Origin: Phytophthora quininea
Taxonomy: Eukaryota; Oomycota; Peronosporomycetes; Peronosporales; Peronosporaceae
DNA: 64,000 nucleotides
Direction: 5' to 3'
Assembly (NCBI GenBank): GCA_011947345.1
Contig: JAAVTG010001010.1
Span: 62,001-126,000, forward strand
Shown here: positions 11,186-22,183 of the stretch, piece by piece
How positions within the stretch are numbered: the first letter of the stretch is position 1
Layout: every line of letters begins with the position of its first letter
Position numbers and translations under genes: made by a program
The notes under the pieces: generated by a model
Told to the model about the DNA's origin: nothing
Databases searched by the model: none
Seen by the model: only the letters and a program-made list of their open reading frames with translations

Positions 11186-12002
11186 ATGCTGACTGCTGCC
11201 TTCGTGTCGGCTGCCGCCCTGCTGGTGGCCTCGATCCCGAGCGTCGACGCTCACGGGTACATGCTCGTCCCCTTGACACAGTTTAAGGGCACCAAGACCT
11301 CGGCTTGGGTTGTGCAGATTGATCCTGTTTGGAAAAGCGACAAGTGGGATGGCAACAAGCCTGGCAGCGTCACCACCTTTGATTCGCTCAAGAAGGCCAA
11401 CAACTTCGTCGACCTCAAGACGTTGATGGACGACACGTCCGTCTACGGAGCCGACTGCGGCTTCAGCAACCCGAACGGCACCCCGCAGCCGGTTCCGACG
11501 GACGGCAAGGCCACGTTCTCACGTGCGATGCAGCACGTTGGTCCCTGCGAGATCTGGCTCGATGACAAGAAGGCGTTCTCCCAGGATAACTGTATGAACA
11601 TGGAGACGTTCGACGTCGACTACTCTCCGTGCAACAGCGGCGGTTGCAAGATGATGCGGTTCTACTGGCTGGCCTTCCAGGGTCTCAATGGCAAGACTGT
11701 CTGGCAGTCGTACAGTACGTTGTTGGTCGATCGTTGATGGGGAGAGTTGGAGATGAACGACTAACGAATTGTGTTGTGCTTTCGCAGAGGATTGCATCCC
11801 TCTGAAGGGATCGGGAGGTGGCGGCACCTCGCAAACGTCGCCATCGACTTCGTCGGGTGGTGGCACCTCGCAGACGAGTCCGTCGAGTGGCAACTCGGCC
11901 ACGCAGGCCCCTTCGTCGGGCCAGACGCCATCTGCGGACACCCCTCAGGTTACTCCTGCCCCATCGTCGAAGTGCAAGGGACACCGTAGACGTCGTTACT
12001 AG
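11186..12002 (+). CDS. AA17 lytic polysaccharide monooxygenase, copy 2
   Basis: Second tandem copy, 247 aa after splicing: exon 1 11186-11714, intron 11715-11787 (73 nt), exon 2 11788-12002. The ATG at 11186 starts a 22-residue signal peptide ending VDA; the mature protein begins HGYMLVPLTQF, supplying the N-terminal copper-binding His. The second His is at mature position 95 in MQHVGPCEIW and the axial Tyr candidate near position 138 (RFYWLAF). Exon 1 carries the whole catalytic domain. Exon 2 begins with a conserved DCIPL, whose Cys may pair with the domain, and continues as a short Ser/Thr/Gly/Pro linker (71 codons) ending in a basic KCKGHRRRRY tail. An uninterrupted frame and intact ligands suggest an active enzyme. 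Confidence 0.93.
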
Positions 12003-13131
12003 GCAGCCTGGGTCTGTGCTGAGTCATGGCGCTTGGTCTGTTATGTTCTTGGGTTCTTCATGTAGTCGGCTGTAGTGCCAAGGTGCTTATTCAATGGAAA
12101 ATGCGTATTCGTGCTGCTTGAGCCGATCACTTCATGTAGGGGCGCTGGCCTCGCCCTTGGTGTCCCTTTCGAACAGCGTGAATCAATGCAGATCGTAGAA
12201 GCGCGACTAAAGGGGTATCGTTGCTTTGCCGGCACAAGAACGGGCTTCCGAGACCCTCTGTGCAGGAACGCTTCGCACTTTTTACGGTGGATACCAGAGA
12301 CCGATGTGCTCCTCCAAAAAAATCGTTCTGCGGTGATGATGGCCCTCAGGACCATAGTAATACAACTATAATAATACGTAAGAACTCGCTTCTCACAGCT
12401 CCACCGATCTACTCGACGACAAACGTATGATCATGTATTCTAGGTGAATGTACATTTCGCATTTCGAGAAGTCTAATTAACACGGATCACAACTTCCCCC
12501 TCTAATACGTAAGAACTCGTGGAAAGGACAATGGTCACCTTCATCTGAAGGCGGAAGCTTTGCCAGTCGCGATATTATCGTCGATTGAGTAAACAGCGCA
12601 TATCTAAATACTGTCGGAAGCCTAGCATCCAGTAGCGAGTAATTTCTCGTTGTTGGGGCTTGTATTTCTCTCGAATGCATCTTTCTTTTTTTTTTTTTTT
12701 TTTTGGGGGAGGGTCGGCATTTCATTGCCAATTCGGCTTCAAACTGCACACCCAACAGCGAATGGAAACGACGCTATTAGCAGCTTGCTGTTTGGACTGC
12801 CGATCTTCTACGTCGCAAAAGTCATTGACTATAGCTCCACCTATAGGGTAATCCACATGTCGGTAACGGAAAAGTACGAGTTCGCTAAGCATATCCACCA
12901 GTTTCTCTGTTCGCCTCTACACCAGCCACAATAATATCGTTGAGCTTCACTTTGGTGCTTGTCGGTTGTATTATTACAGACAATGGTAAAAGCCCGGTGC
13001 CCCCTTTGGTTACAGACAATCAACGTTTAGTACACCTGGCTGAGGAGCTTGCCAAGGTCGACGACCAATTCACTTTTGCTTTTGCCGGCGACTGGAACAC
13101 ACCTCCCAACGACCACAGCAAAATCTCGGCA
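12003..13131. other. Intergenic region between AA17 copies 2 and 3
   Basis: No gene is supported. It contains a T homopolymer of about 19-20 bases near 12686-12705, and a 17-bp direct repeat TAATACGTAAGAACTCG at about 12372 and 12503. The promoter of copy 3 should lie in its last few hundred bases. Confidence 0.5.
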
Positions 13132-14365
13132 ATGCTCACCGCAGCAGCTTTCGCGTCGGCCGTCGCCTTGTTGGCAGCCTCGGTTACTGGTCACGGATAC
13201 ATGCTGATTCCCGAGTCGCAGTTCTCGGGGTCCGCTACTTCAGCTTGGATCGTGCAGATTGACCCCGTGTGGCCTAGCAATGGGTGGGACGGCAACAACG
13301 AGGGAAGTGTCACGACTTTCAACTCGCTGAAATCGTCCCACAACTATGTCAACCTGAAGACACTGATGGACGACACCTCGACCTACGGTGCCGATTGTGG
13401 TTTCACGAACCCGAGCGGCACTGCGCAGCCGATCCCTTCGGACGGCAAGGCCAAGTTCTCACGTGCCATGCAGCACGTCGGTCCGTGTGAGATTTGGCTC
13501 GACTCCAAAAATGCATTCACGAGTGACAACTGCGTCAACATGGAGACGTTCGACGTGGACTACTCGTCGTGTAAAAGCGGTGGCTGTAAGGAGATGCGTT
13601 TTTACTGGTTAGCGTTCCAAGGTCTCGACGGCAAGACTGTGTGGCAGTCATACAGTAAGTTCCTGCTGGTATGGGTAGAATGGTGATGATTACTCCTACT
13701 TACGTTGTGTTTGCCATTTCACAGAGGATTGCATCCCGCTTGAGGGATCCGGCGGCGGTGGTACATCGCAGACATCGACATCCTCGCAGACTCCTACCAG
13801 CGGTGGCAATTTCAACACCCCTTCGAGTGGTGATTCCAACACTCCTTCAAGTGGCGACACCAAAAGCCCATCGAGTGGTAACACCCCGTCCAGCGGCGAC
13901 TCCAACAACAGTCCGTCAAGCGGTGACTCCAAAACTCCTTGGACTGGTGGCTGGAACAACAGCCCGACCAGTGGCACCTCCAACAACAATCCGTCGAGTG
14001 GTGATTCCAACAACACCCCGCCAAGCGGTTCCTGGGGAGGCTGGTCGAACGGTAACTCAGCCACCCAGGCGCCGACGTCATCGGACACACCATCCTCTAA
14101 ATCCAACAGCCCGTCGAGTGGAAAATCCGAGAACTCGCCAAGCAGCAACAATTGGGGCGGTTGGTCGAATGGTGACTCGGTGAACCAGGCGCCGACTTCC
14201 GGGTCCGTAGCTGGCGAAGCTGACGTCCAGACGACTTATTCTACCGGTCATCTAGATGCACCGGTCGCAGGCGCTTCCGAAAATAAGTGTGGATGTAGTG
14301 GTGAACTTCGCTGCTACTGTATGTGGTCACAGTTCATAGTGCACGTTCAAAATGAATGGTTGTGA
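13132..14365 (+). CDS. AA17 lytic polysaccharide monooxygenase, copy 3, long tail
   Basis: Third tandem copy, 387 aa spliced: exon 1 13132-13654, intron 13655-13724 (70 nt), exon 2 13725-14365. Start chosen at the ATG giving a 20-residue signal peptide (ending VTG) before mature HGYMLIPESQF. The second copper His (MQHVGPCEIW) and the RFYWLAF Tyr are present. The tail exon is 213 codons, the longest of the four, built from repeated PSSG(D/N)S units and two aromatic WGGWSNG-x-S units followed by QAPTS. Its last part (KCGCSGELRCYC) is Cys-rich and unlike the basic ends of copies 1, 2 and 4, so the end of this gene may be altered. Same strand and same intron position as its neighbours show origin by tandem duplication. 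Confidence 0.9.
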
Positions 14366-15551
14366 AGAGTTCATCTGGAGATACGAGTCTGTTCTTTGCT
14401 GGATATTCCCCACGAAATGACACTGCAACAGCCACCAGGCTCTAGCAGTCAACGCGATTTTGATCGTTGGGACTTCGAGGGGCATCTTACGAAGCAAAAC
14501 ATATCGTAAAAGCTCGACTAAAGCGAAGATAGGAGGCGATACCGTCGCATTGTAAACTGCAACAGACCCAACCCAAGCCTACGACAGTAGCGACTGCTCC
14601 CCAAAAGCTTTCACTTGACGAGGATACCAGCAACAGCAGACGCCCCGGAACTTGTCCAGCGGAAGCCTTTAGCCGAGTCGAAGGACGGGTCGGACAAAAT
14701 GACCGGGACATTCGGTGGCGAAAGGACTGTATCTGGTCCGCACGCACAGGTCATTCATCCGTTCTGCTGGATGGCCCAGCGCAGCAAGAACAGGTGGAAT
14801 GGACGACTGACATCTTCATCAGCAACAAAGTGATGGTGAGAACTGTGCCAGTCGCACTATTATCGACCGTCGGAAGCACAGCGTTGTCGTGAATCCCATC
14901 GGTCCACCGACATTTTGTCGGTGCAGCTACACCGACGTGCGTTGCAACATATTTCTGCTTTTTAGTTTGTTGGTTTCTGCTGCTAAAGTGCTGACAGCCC
15001 GCCTTCACCCAAACATGCGATTACTCAAGATCGCTAAATCCCCACGTTCAGACTGCCAGTCTTCTACACGACACCGACGTAATTGAACCCCTGGGATGGT
15101 CTCATGGCGGAATGGATTAATGCCCCAGAGCACATCTATACTGTTTTCCATATCCAATACACGTTTTCCTTCCAACTGTGGCGTCCCCAAGAAGGCGTAG
15201 GAGAATTGATCCACCTCGCCTCAGTCTCCAGTCCTGATGGAGCGGGTCCTAAACGATGTTGCGGCGGTACAGTATCTGCATTCGTCTTTACACTGCCAGC
15301 GCCATCGTTGAGCTCCACTAAAATATCGGATCCGGCCCTATCATTATCGGACAGAAAGCTGTAAAGGCTCGCTGCGGGATCCGATGCAACTTCGATCACG
15401 GACTACATCTGGCGAAATTGAACGAGGGAACGCGACGGTCTCGAAGCCACCGGCATGCTCGACTAGCTGGTCGCGGTCGCACCGTAGCGACTAACTCACT
15501 TTCCAATTCGCCGTCGCCTACGAGCTCCTCCATCCAGCGGAATCCCCAAGA
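14366..15551. other. Intergenic region between AA17 copies 3 and 4
   Basis: Nothing recognisable as a gene was found. Short frames on both strands have no domain or signal peptide. The region should include the promoter of copy 4. Confidence 0.5.
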
Positions 15552-16723
15552 ATGTTCACTGCTGCACTTTTCGCGTCGGCTGCCGCCCTGCTGGCAGCGA
15601 GCGTCAACGGCCACGGCTACATGCTCATCCCCGAGTCGCAGTTCACGGGCACCGCTACGTCGTCTTGGATTGTTCAGATCGACCCGCAGTGGTCCAGCGA
15701 CGACTGGGATGGCAACAACGAGCAGAGCGTCACGACCTTCAACTCGTTGAAATCGGCCAACAACTACGTCGACCTAAAGACGTTGATGGACGACACGTCG
15801 GTTTACGGTGCCGACTGCGGCTACACCAACCCGGACGGCACCCCGCAGCCGGTTCCGACCGACGGCAAGGCTGTCTTCTCCCGAGCCATGCAGCACGTCG
15901 GTCCGTGTGAGATTTGGCTCGACTCTACGAACGCATTCACGAGCGACAACTGCGTCGACATGGAGACGTTCTCGGTGGACTACTCGCCTTGTGACAACGG
16001 CGGATGCAGTGAAATGCGCTTCTACTGGTTGGCGTTCCAGGGTGTTGATGGTGATACTGTCTGGCAGTCCTACAGTAAGTTAGTTGAATGTCGTCATGCC
16101 ATGTACTTGTAGCCCCGCGACTAACGAAATGTGTTTTGTGCGCGCTCACAGAGGATTGTATCCCGCTCGAAGGGTCAAGTTCGTCGACGACGACGTCTTC
16201 GTCCACGACCACGACTACTTCGTCGACGAGTGACAGCACCTCGAACACTGCGACGAGCAGCACCTCGGACTCTCCGACCAGTAGCACCTCGGATACTACT
16301 TCTAGCGGGAACACGGAAAACGAGGCTGACACCAAGTCGAGCGGCAACTCTGACAGCCCGTCCAGCGGCACTTCGGACAGTCCATCGAGTGGTGACTCCA
16401 ACAACAGTCCGTCGAGCGGAAACTGGGGAAGCTGGTCGAACGGTAACTCAGCCACCCAGGCGCCGAGCTCAACGTCTGCACCGTCCTCCGGCGAGTCCGA
16501 CAGCCCATCCAGCGCCAACTCGGACAGCCCGTCGAGCAACAACTGGGGCGGCAACAACAATTGGGGCAGCAACAACCGGGAGAGCTGGTCGAGCGGCAAG
16601 TCGGCTACTCAGGCGCCGACTTCTGACTCGACCGAGTCCGTGGCTGGCGAAGCTGATACTACTGTGCTGAAGGCTTCGTCTCCGTCGTCCAAGTGCGCCC
16701 GCAAGCGCTCGCTCCGAAACTAG
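15552..16723 (+). CDS. AA17 lytic polysaccharide monooxygenase, copy 4, long tail
   Basis: Fourth tandem copy, 364 aa spliced: exon 1 15552-16074, intron 16075-16151 (77 nt), exon 2 16152-16723. A 20-residue signal peptide (ending VNG) precedes mature HGYMLIPESQF. The His at mature position 95 and the RFYWLAF Tyr are conserved, as are Cys in YGADCGY, VGPCEIW and the DCIPL that opens exon 2. The tail (190 codons) starts with an almost pure Ser/Thr stretch, likely O-glycosylated, then PSSG units, NWGSWSNGNSATQAP and a second degenerate copy, and ends with a basic CARKRSLRN. The frame is intact. With copies 1-3 it forms a secreted pectin-oxidising gene cluster. Confidence 0.93.
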
Positions 16724-17026
16724 GCATCGCTCTGTGTCAGTCGCTGTTGGCTACCGACATTTTGTTGTGAAAGTGTAGTTTACGATGCTCCGTGTAGATT
16801 GGCAGCAGCCTCGTAGTTGTCTTCCAATTCAGTTGAAAGTTGGTCTAGTATTGCAAATCTCAATCCATTGCTGGAGAACTTGTTGCAGTCGCGTGTCGTG
16901 TGAGAACTACCAGCCCGTCAGCCATTCCGATACTGTGCCACACTGGTCCTGGTTTTGCTTCACACTCAGCACTAGCAACCTCAAGCTCCTCTGGTATCCA
17001 ACAGCTCACCCGCCCACAGACTCCAT
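16724..17026. other. Convergent intergenic region
   Basis: About 300 bp between the ends of AA17 copy 4 and the RCC1-repeat gene. It should hold both 3' ends; no distinct element was recognised. Confidence 0.4.
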
Positions 17027-18838
17027 TCACACCAGTGCGAACGCATTTCCCCACTGGAACACCTGCCCTGTTGTAGCGACCACCGCCGTTGACTGCGGAC
17101 CCGCTGTGATCAAATAAACTTTGGCAGCTTCTTCACACGTACGAGGCAACTTAACTGGCAATGGCTCGTAGGAACACCCCGTGTCCGCAATTGCTGGCTC
17201 ATCAATACCGAGCTGGCCCTCCCAGTTGCATCCAAAGGTGAAAACTTGTCCCGACTCCAACAGCACAACAGAATGTGAATCTCCACAAGCGATGTCGAGA
17301 ACTTGTACATCGTTGGCTGGAAGGCGGACTGGTGCAGGCTCCGGAGCGTGTGGATCAAGTACCGAGCAGTGAGTGCCCAAACCAAGCTGCCCATACAAAT
17401 TCAATCCCCACGCGTAAATTCCGCTGCTGGTTAGAGCTAGAACGTGGTGATCGCCACAGGCGACTCGGAAAACTTTCTCTGGTTGAGAGAACCACGGCAC
17501 TCGCTCCGGAATAGTGTTGCCTCGCCCTAGAGGAGGCATTGTAGACGGTGTCGCACTTTGGCAGCTCTCCCAGCTGAAGAGACCTCCTGACGACGACACT
17601 GCCATGAAAAAGTTGTCACCGGCCGCGATTTGACGGAGGTCGCCAACATCGGCAATCGTCTTCGTGCGAGCGATGAGAGGTTTCCCGCCGAGTAAACCGA
17701 AGGAATCACCTGGAGGGTCCGCATCTAGCGTTGCTATAGAAGATGCAGCTTGTAGCATGGGATCGCTATTGCCGTCACCCTCATAGTTTGTCTCGATTGC
17801 ACTTGCCTCTTCCTCCTCAAAGACTCGAAATGGCTCGACAGCTCTCCACTGATGCAGTTTGCGTCCGGTACTCGCTGCAAAAGACGTGTGGTTCGAAGCG
17901 GCCGTCACAATGTTCCTCAGTCCGAGCCTACGAAAGAGTCATTTGTCAACATATAGACAGCGAGTATTGCCATTTAGCAGGCTTGCGTACTCTTCCATCC
18001 GAATCATGAGCAGTCCCATTTCGTCCCTGTCGACCAACGACACGGAGCAGTACAGCGAAGCCTCGCTATCAGCTTCCGGTTCAACGCCAAGCTCCTCTTT
18101 CTCCTGCTCGTGGTTGCGCAGTGCGTTCTTCCCAAAGTAAGTGCTGCCCAACACAAAACTACCTGCTTCTTTGGCGAACAACAAGCAATAGAGTCGCGAG
18201 CAATTGCGAACTTCAGCACTGCGGGCCCGAGCCATAACCACACGCGATCGCATCTCCAGTCGCTCCGGATCGTACACACAGGCAACAACATCGAAGCTCG
18301 GCGAATAGCGCCGACGCAGAGTTGCAATCGACTCTAATGAGTCCACCGCTGTCGGCGACGGAGCTCTTCCAACCTGTTGGTGCAGTTGTGTAGGCGATAT
18401 ACCAGCCGATTTATTGCCAGTCGCTGACTTTGTCGGTGACGTCAAGTGGTCGGCGCCAGAGATCCCGCGACTCGCGTAGTAGCTGGCGAACTGCTTGAGC
18501 TGCCGCCGCCGCTTGACGCTGATGATAACGTGGGCCAGCGACACATTGATGGGCTTGGGTTGACCCCTACCGGCGCTCTTGGTGGCGTCTACCGCACTGG
18601 AGAGGTACATTTTGCGCCACATGACGCGCAGGAACTCAGTCTCGTCCAGACATTGGCGCTTGCGTCGCAGCTCGTCCACCAGCTCCAGCAGGTCTCGCCT
18701 GACATCCCCGGCGGTGAACGGAACCAGCGAGCGCTGTAGCTCGACGTCACCGACTTGGCCGTTGCATTCGAGCTCGAGGAAGAGCTCCCGTAGCTCCACT
18801 TGGGCCTGGGCGAAGCAGGTCGCATGCTCCGGATCCAT
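17027..18838 (-). CDS. RCC1-repeat protein with N-terminal helical region
   Basis: Two exons: 18838-17991 and 17927-17027, joined across a 63-nt intron (17990-17928, GTACGC...TAG) that restores ...RMEELGLRNIVTAAS in frame; 582 aa. The C-terminal 290 residues show RCC1 blades: VFRVACGDHHVLALTSSGIY followed by AWGLNLYGQLGLG, then DIACGDSHSVVLLESGQV with FGCNWEGQLG, then a final TAGPQSTAVVATTGQVFQWG. The N-terminal 280 residues are charged and helical with an EF-hand-like look (about 5-75) but no certain domain. RCC1 propellers act as guanine-exchange or protein-interaction modules; the exact role here is unknown. Start taken at MDPEHATC; in-frame ATGs about 60-80 bp upstream are possible. Confidence 0.8.
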
Positions 18839-19156
18839 TTTGCTTGCGTCGTTTCGTTTTGGACGCTTGTCCGGACGCAGCAGTCTGCTGTTTACAAACA
18901 TCAAGTAAACAATAAACATGATCACTTTTTCTGGACGACTGATGATTGGCGGAAATTTTGACTGGAAGGTAGTCCATGTTCAATACTCGAATCGCCATGG
19001 CGGTCGCTGGAGGTGCGTGTCTTCTGCTCTGTGAGCGCCCTTGTTACTTGTACGCAAAGGGCGTGACCTTGTTTGCCATCATCTTGATATCTCGTTACTG
19101 AAGTTTGGCGTCGTTTGCGTTGGTTTTGACCTGGAAACTGAGCAGAGAAGCAGCCG
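18839..19156. promoter_or_regulatory. Divergent promoter region, RCC1 gene (-) and neuroguidin gene (+)
   Basis: These 318 bp separate two start codons pointing away from each other, so both promoters must lie here. No clear oomycete initiator core was picked out. Confidence 0.4.
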
Positions 19157-20403
19157 ATGGACCGCCTGAAAGACGACGCGACGCAGGTCCGCGGCAAAGT
19201 GGTTGATCTAGACGCTGCAGTGCAAGTACGTCGCCTTCAGCAGTGCCTTGCTACTGTTATTGATAGCCACGCTAACGAATACCTCTTATTTGCGCTGCTA
19301 CAGGAGGAATTAGCGACGGAATCGGGCATGACATACCTGCAGGTCAAGAACCATGCCCTGCTGACGTACACCAAGATGGAGCTGTTCTTCGCGCTGCTCA
19401 AGGTACTGAATATAGCGGGGATTTTCTGTGTACAGATGCAAAGTGCTGACAAGTAATTGCTGCAGCTTGAAGAACCGGAGAAGGTGAAGGACCACCCCGT
19501 GTTTAAGGAGTTGGTGCGCTACCGCACACTGCTGGAGCGTATTCGTCCGTTGGATCGCAAGATGAAATACCAGGTCGACAAGATGCTCAAGGTTGCTCTG
19601 TCTGGCGGCAAGGGCCTGGACGAGTCGTTGACGTACGCGCCGAACCCAGACCAGCTTGCTGCCGAAGACGGCCAGGACGACGACGAGGATGGCGCAGACG
19701 GAAGCTCTGGTATGAAGGATGGCATCTATCGCGCCCCGCGTCTTGCAGCTGTGCCATATGAAGAGGAGGAGCGTGCGCAGGTTAAGCAGGCGAAGAAGGA
19801 CGAGCGCAACCGGAAGCGACTGCAGAAGAGCACGATCCTGGCAGAGTTGCGCGAGGAATTCAGTGAACGCCCTGCAGAGATTCAGGCTAGCGGCACCAAC
19901 GCCTTTGACAAGGAAATTGCGCGTGAGGAGGCAGAGAAGAAGGAGTTCGAGGAGTCACGTTTCGTGCGTGTGGTTACGTCGCGCAAGGACAAGATTCGCA
20001 AGCGTCAGCGTGAGATGGAGGCCAACCGCGCCGACAATGTTGGCTCTATCGACAACTTTGCAGCCGTACAGGACATTTTGTCGCTGGATAAGAGCAAACA
20101 TCGTATCCCGACGCCGAAGGAGTCGAAGAAGATTGGAGGCAAGACGGGTGGTATTTTCTCCCACGTTGATGCGCCGGTAAGTGCTTGATTTGGTGACAGT
20201 ATTATTGTTATTTCTCGAGATAGCTGACATTCCGGATCCATTTGTTTACCTTTTAGACTGAGAAGAAGCGCAAGGTGCGAAGTAGCGGCGGCAGTGGAAT
20301 GTCTCGCGCTTCGTCATCTGCCGTTGTGTCCGAGTCGTCGTCGGCTCCGAAGAAATCCTCTCGCACGAAGAAGAAAGTCGTGTTCTCCAATATCTTCTCG
20401 TGA
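19157..20403 (+). CDS. NGDN: Neuroguidin/LCP5-like ribosome biogenesis protein (Sas10/Utp3/C1D family)
   Basis: Four exons: 19157-19225, 19304-19402, 19466-20176, 20257-20403; introns of 78, 63 and 80 nt with GT-AG ends; 341 aa. The N-terminal 90 residues form the Sas10/C1D helical domain (GMTYLQVKNHALLTYTKMEL and HPVFKELVRYRTLLERIRPL). The GIYRAPRLAAVPYEEEE segment is characteristic of neuroguidin/Lcp5, followed by a long charged helix (FDKEIAREEAEKKEFEESRF) and a basic C-terminus with TEKKRKVR and TKKKVVF nuclear signals. Members act in the small-subunit processome in 18S rRNA maturation. All four exons join in frame, with no break. Confidence 0.85.
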
Positions 20404-20681
20404 AAGAGGACTAACCAATTCTTCTGAAGGAATAGACTTGATTTTTGAACGTTGTTGTGATCGTGTGAGGACGAGTTGCAAACCTTGGAGCTATCGTCAA
20501 TTCGATACTAGGATGACGATACGATTGATGATCTTCCAACACACTTCAACTCAACGCAAGTGGACAGTAAAATCAATTTACATTATTTTACGCGATGGTG
20601 CTTTCCACGCACCACTTCAGGCATGCATGCACTGTACAATACATTTATCTTCCTATCTAGCAACTTTTTCAAGCTAATAGC

Positions 20682-21496
20682 CTACTCGTACTTCAGCACA
20701 TCGTCCACCAGCAGAGGTTGCATCCTGCCGGATTCGTAGTCCATGCCGTAGGCCTCTGTCCACTCCATCAGCGACATCTCTCGTGTCCGCTGGTTGTGGA
20801 TCTTCGAAACCGTGTCCAGCATCATGTTAGGCTGCTGGTGTTGCTGCTGCTGAGGAGTAGGAAGCGGCATCGGAGACATATCCAGGAGCGGCACAAATGG
20901 TTCCACAAAGTCGCTGGGAGACTGCACGGACACCTCGTCCAACTTGGCGCGCTTCGGCGAGCGTTGCATCTCCAATGGATTGGAGGTCGGCTCTCTTCTC
21001 GCACCAGAGTCTTCACCAGCCCCGTGAGGTCCGAGAGTTGCCCCATGAGCTCAGTAACTTGCCCCTGCAGACTCTGCACTGACTGCTTGAGTGTCTTGAC
21101 TTCTTCCGTGTCGGAAGACGTCGGCTCCGAGTAGGTTTTGCGGCGGATCTGCGCCATGAGGTCCTCTCGACCGCGCACGAACTTTGGGTGGTAGAACTCC
21201 CACCAGTTCTTGGTCTCGTCCTCTTCGGTGATGACGATCTCGTCCTTCTTGTGCTTGCGGAAGCCGTAGAAGTTGAGCTGTCGCACGAAGCTGCTGAAGT
21301 TGTTGTGCTTGAAGTAGCGGGGCAGCATCGTCTTGGCGAACTCACGGGGCAGCTTGATGATGAAGGACGTGCCACTCTCGCTCCAGCAGGCCACGTCGGC
21401 CGGCGAGCGCTCGATCATGTCGTACGTCTTCTGAAGGAACACGGGCACCTCCGTGGGCGTCGGAGCTGCCGGTCGCTTGCGAGTCTTGTCCACCAT
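20682..21496 (-). CDS. Heat shock transcription factor (HSF), with one frame break
   Basis: The ATG at 21496 starts MVDKTRKRPAAPTPTEVPVF. Residues about 17-115 are a complete winged-helix HSF DNA-binding domain (VPVFLQKTYDMIE, FAKTMLPRYFKHNNFSSFVR, QLNFYGFRKHKKDE). Next comes a heptad-rich oligomerisation segment (VKTLKQSVQSLQGQVTELMG). Near 20985-21000 the frame shifts by an apparent one-base deletion; the next frame continues with a nuclear-signal-like SPKRAKLDEV, a Gln-rich stretch and the stop at 20682. A 35-nt GT-AG intron would also fix the frame but is improbably short. Corrected length is about 271 aa. It should bind GAA/TTC heat shock elements as a trimer. Confidence 0.88.
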
Positions 21497-22183
21497 TGTT
21501 GAAGAGAGGAGGTTCTGTACTGTTCGGTGTCGTCGGTGGCTTGCGGCTTCGGCGGCAAAAGTGGAAGTGAACGGAGCGACGATCCGCCATCCACGGCAGG
21601 ATGGTCCATCCGCATTGCAATCTGCCAGCTGTTCGCACACCGACATGTCGCAGCATAGAGACGCAAGATCGGTCACTGAAAAGTTGCTGGTTAAATTGAC
21701 AAGTTGACATCGGACCTCGAGAAAGTAGCACAAGTAGGACCCGCACCAACGAGAACACTCGAGACGCGCGCACAACGGATCAGGAAATGAAGAGCGGAAG
21801 GCTGGTAGATGTGTCGTGGTCGATGGCGATGTCGACTCGAGTGCTGATTGTGGGCTTTCGTGGGTGGAGGGTGCCTCTTTGTTGGATCGACACAACACCC
21901 CACCGAGATGGCCTTCCTTGACGTCATGCAAATCATCTGCTGGCGGTGCAGCATTAGCGTCGACGTCAGTGACCGAGGTGCAGCAGCTGCTTGTAAAACG
22001 CTCGTGTGTGGCGCTGGGACTTTGCCCGTTGCCCGCGCAGAATGTTCGCTTTGACGTTGCTGTAGGCTGCGCAAGGTGTCGACGATCATAGAGTCGAGAT
22101 CTCTGCCATGGTGATCGTGTTTTGGATGGTGGTGGGATTTTTTACGGAGGCGTTCCAGCACTCGCGGCTGGATTGCTCGAGCA
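21497..22183. promoter_or_regulatory. Divergent promoter region, HSF (-) and kaptin (+)
   Basis: This 687-bp gap separates two divergent start codons. The minus frame stays open upstream of the HSF ATG to 21931, but its composition is unlike the HSF protein and it is read as 5' untranslated sequence. A separate minus frame at 21691-22161 is His/Ser-rich and without a domain. No specific operator could be identified. Confidence 0.4.

Noticed and set aside
13696..14151. Long antisense frames over the AA17 tails (also 15937-16599)
   Set aside because: They arise from the repetitive Ser/Gly/Pro codons of the tails and have no independent support.
21497..21931. N-terminal extension of the HSF frame
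   Set aside because: Composition differs from the HSF domain and the ATG at 21496 gives the normal short leader before the DNA-binding domain.
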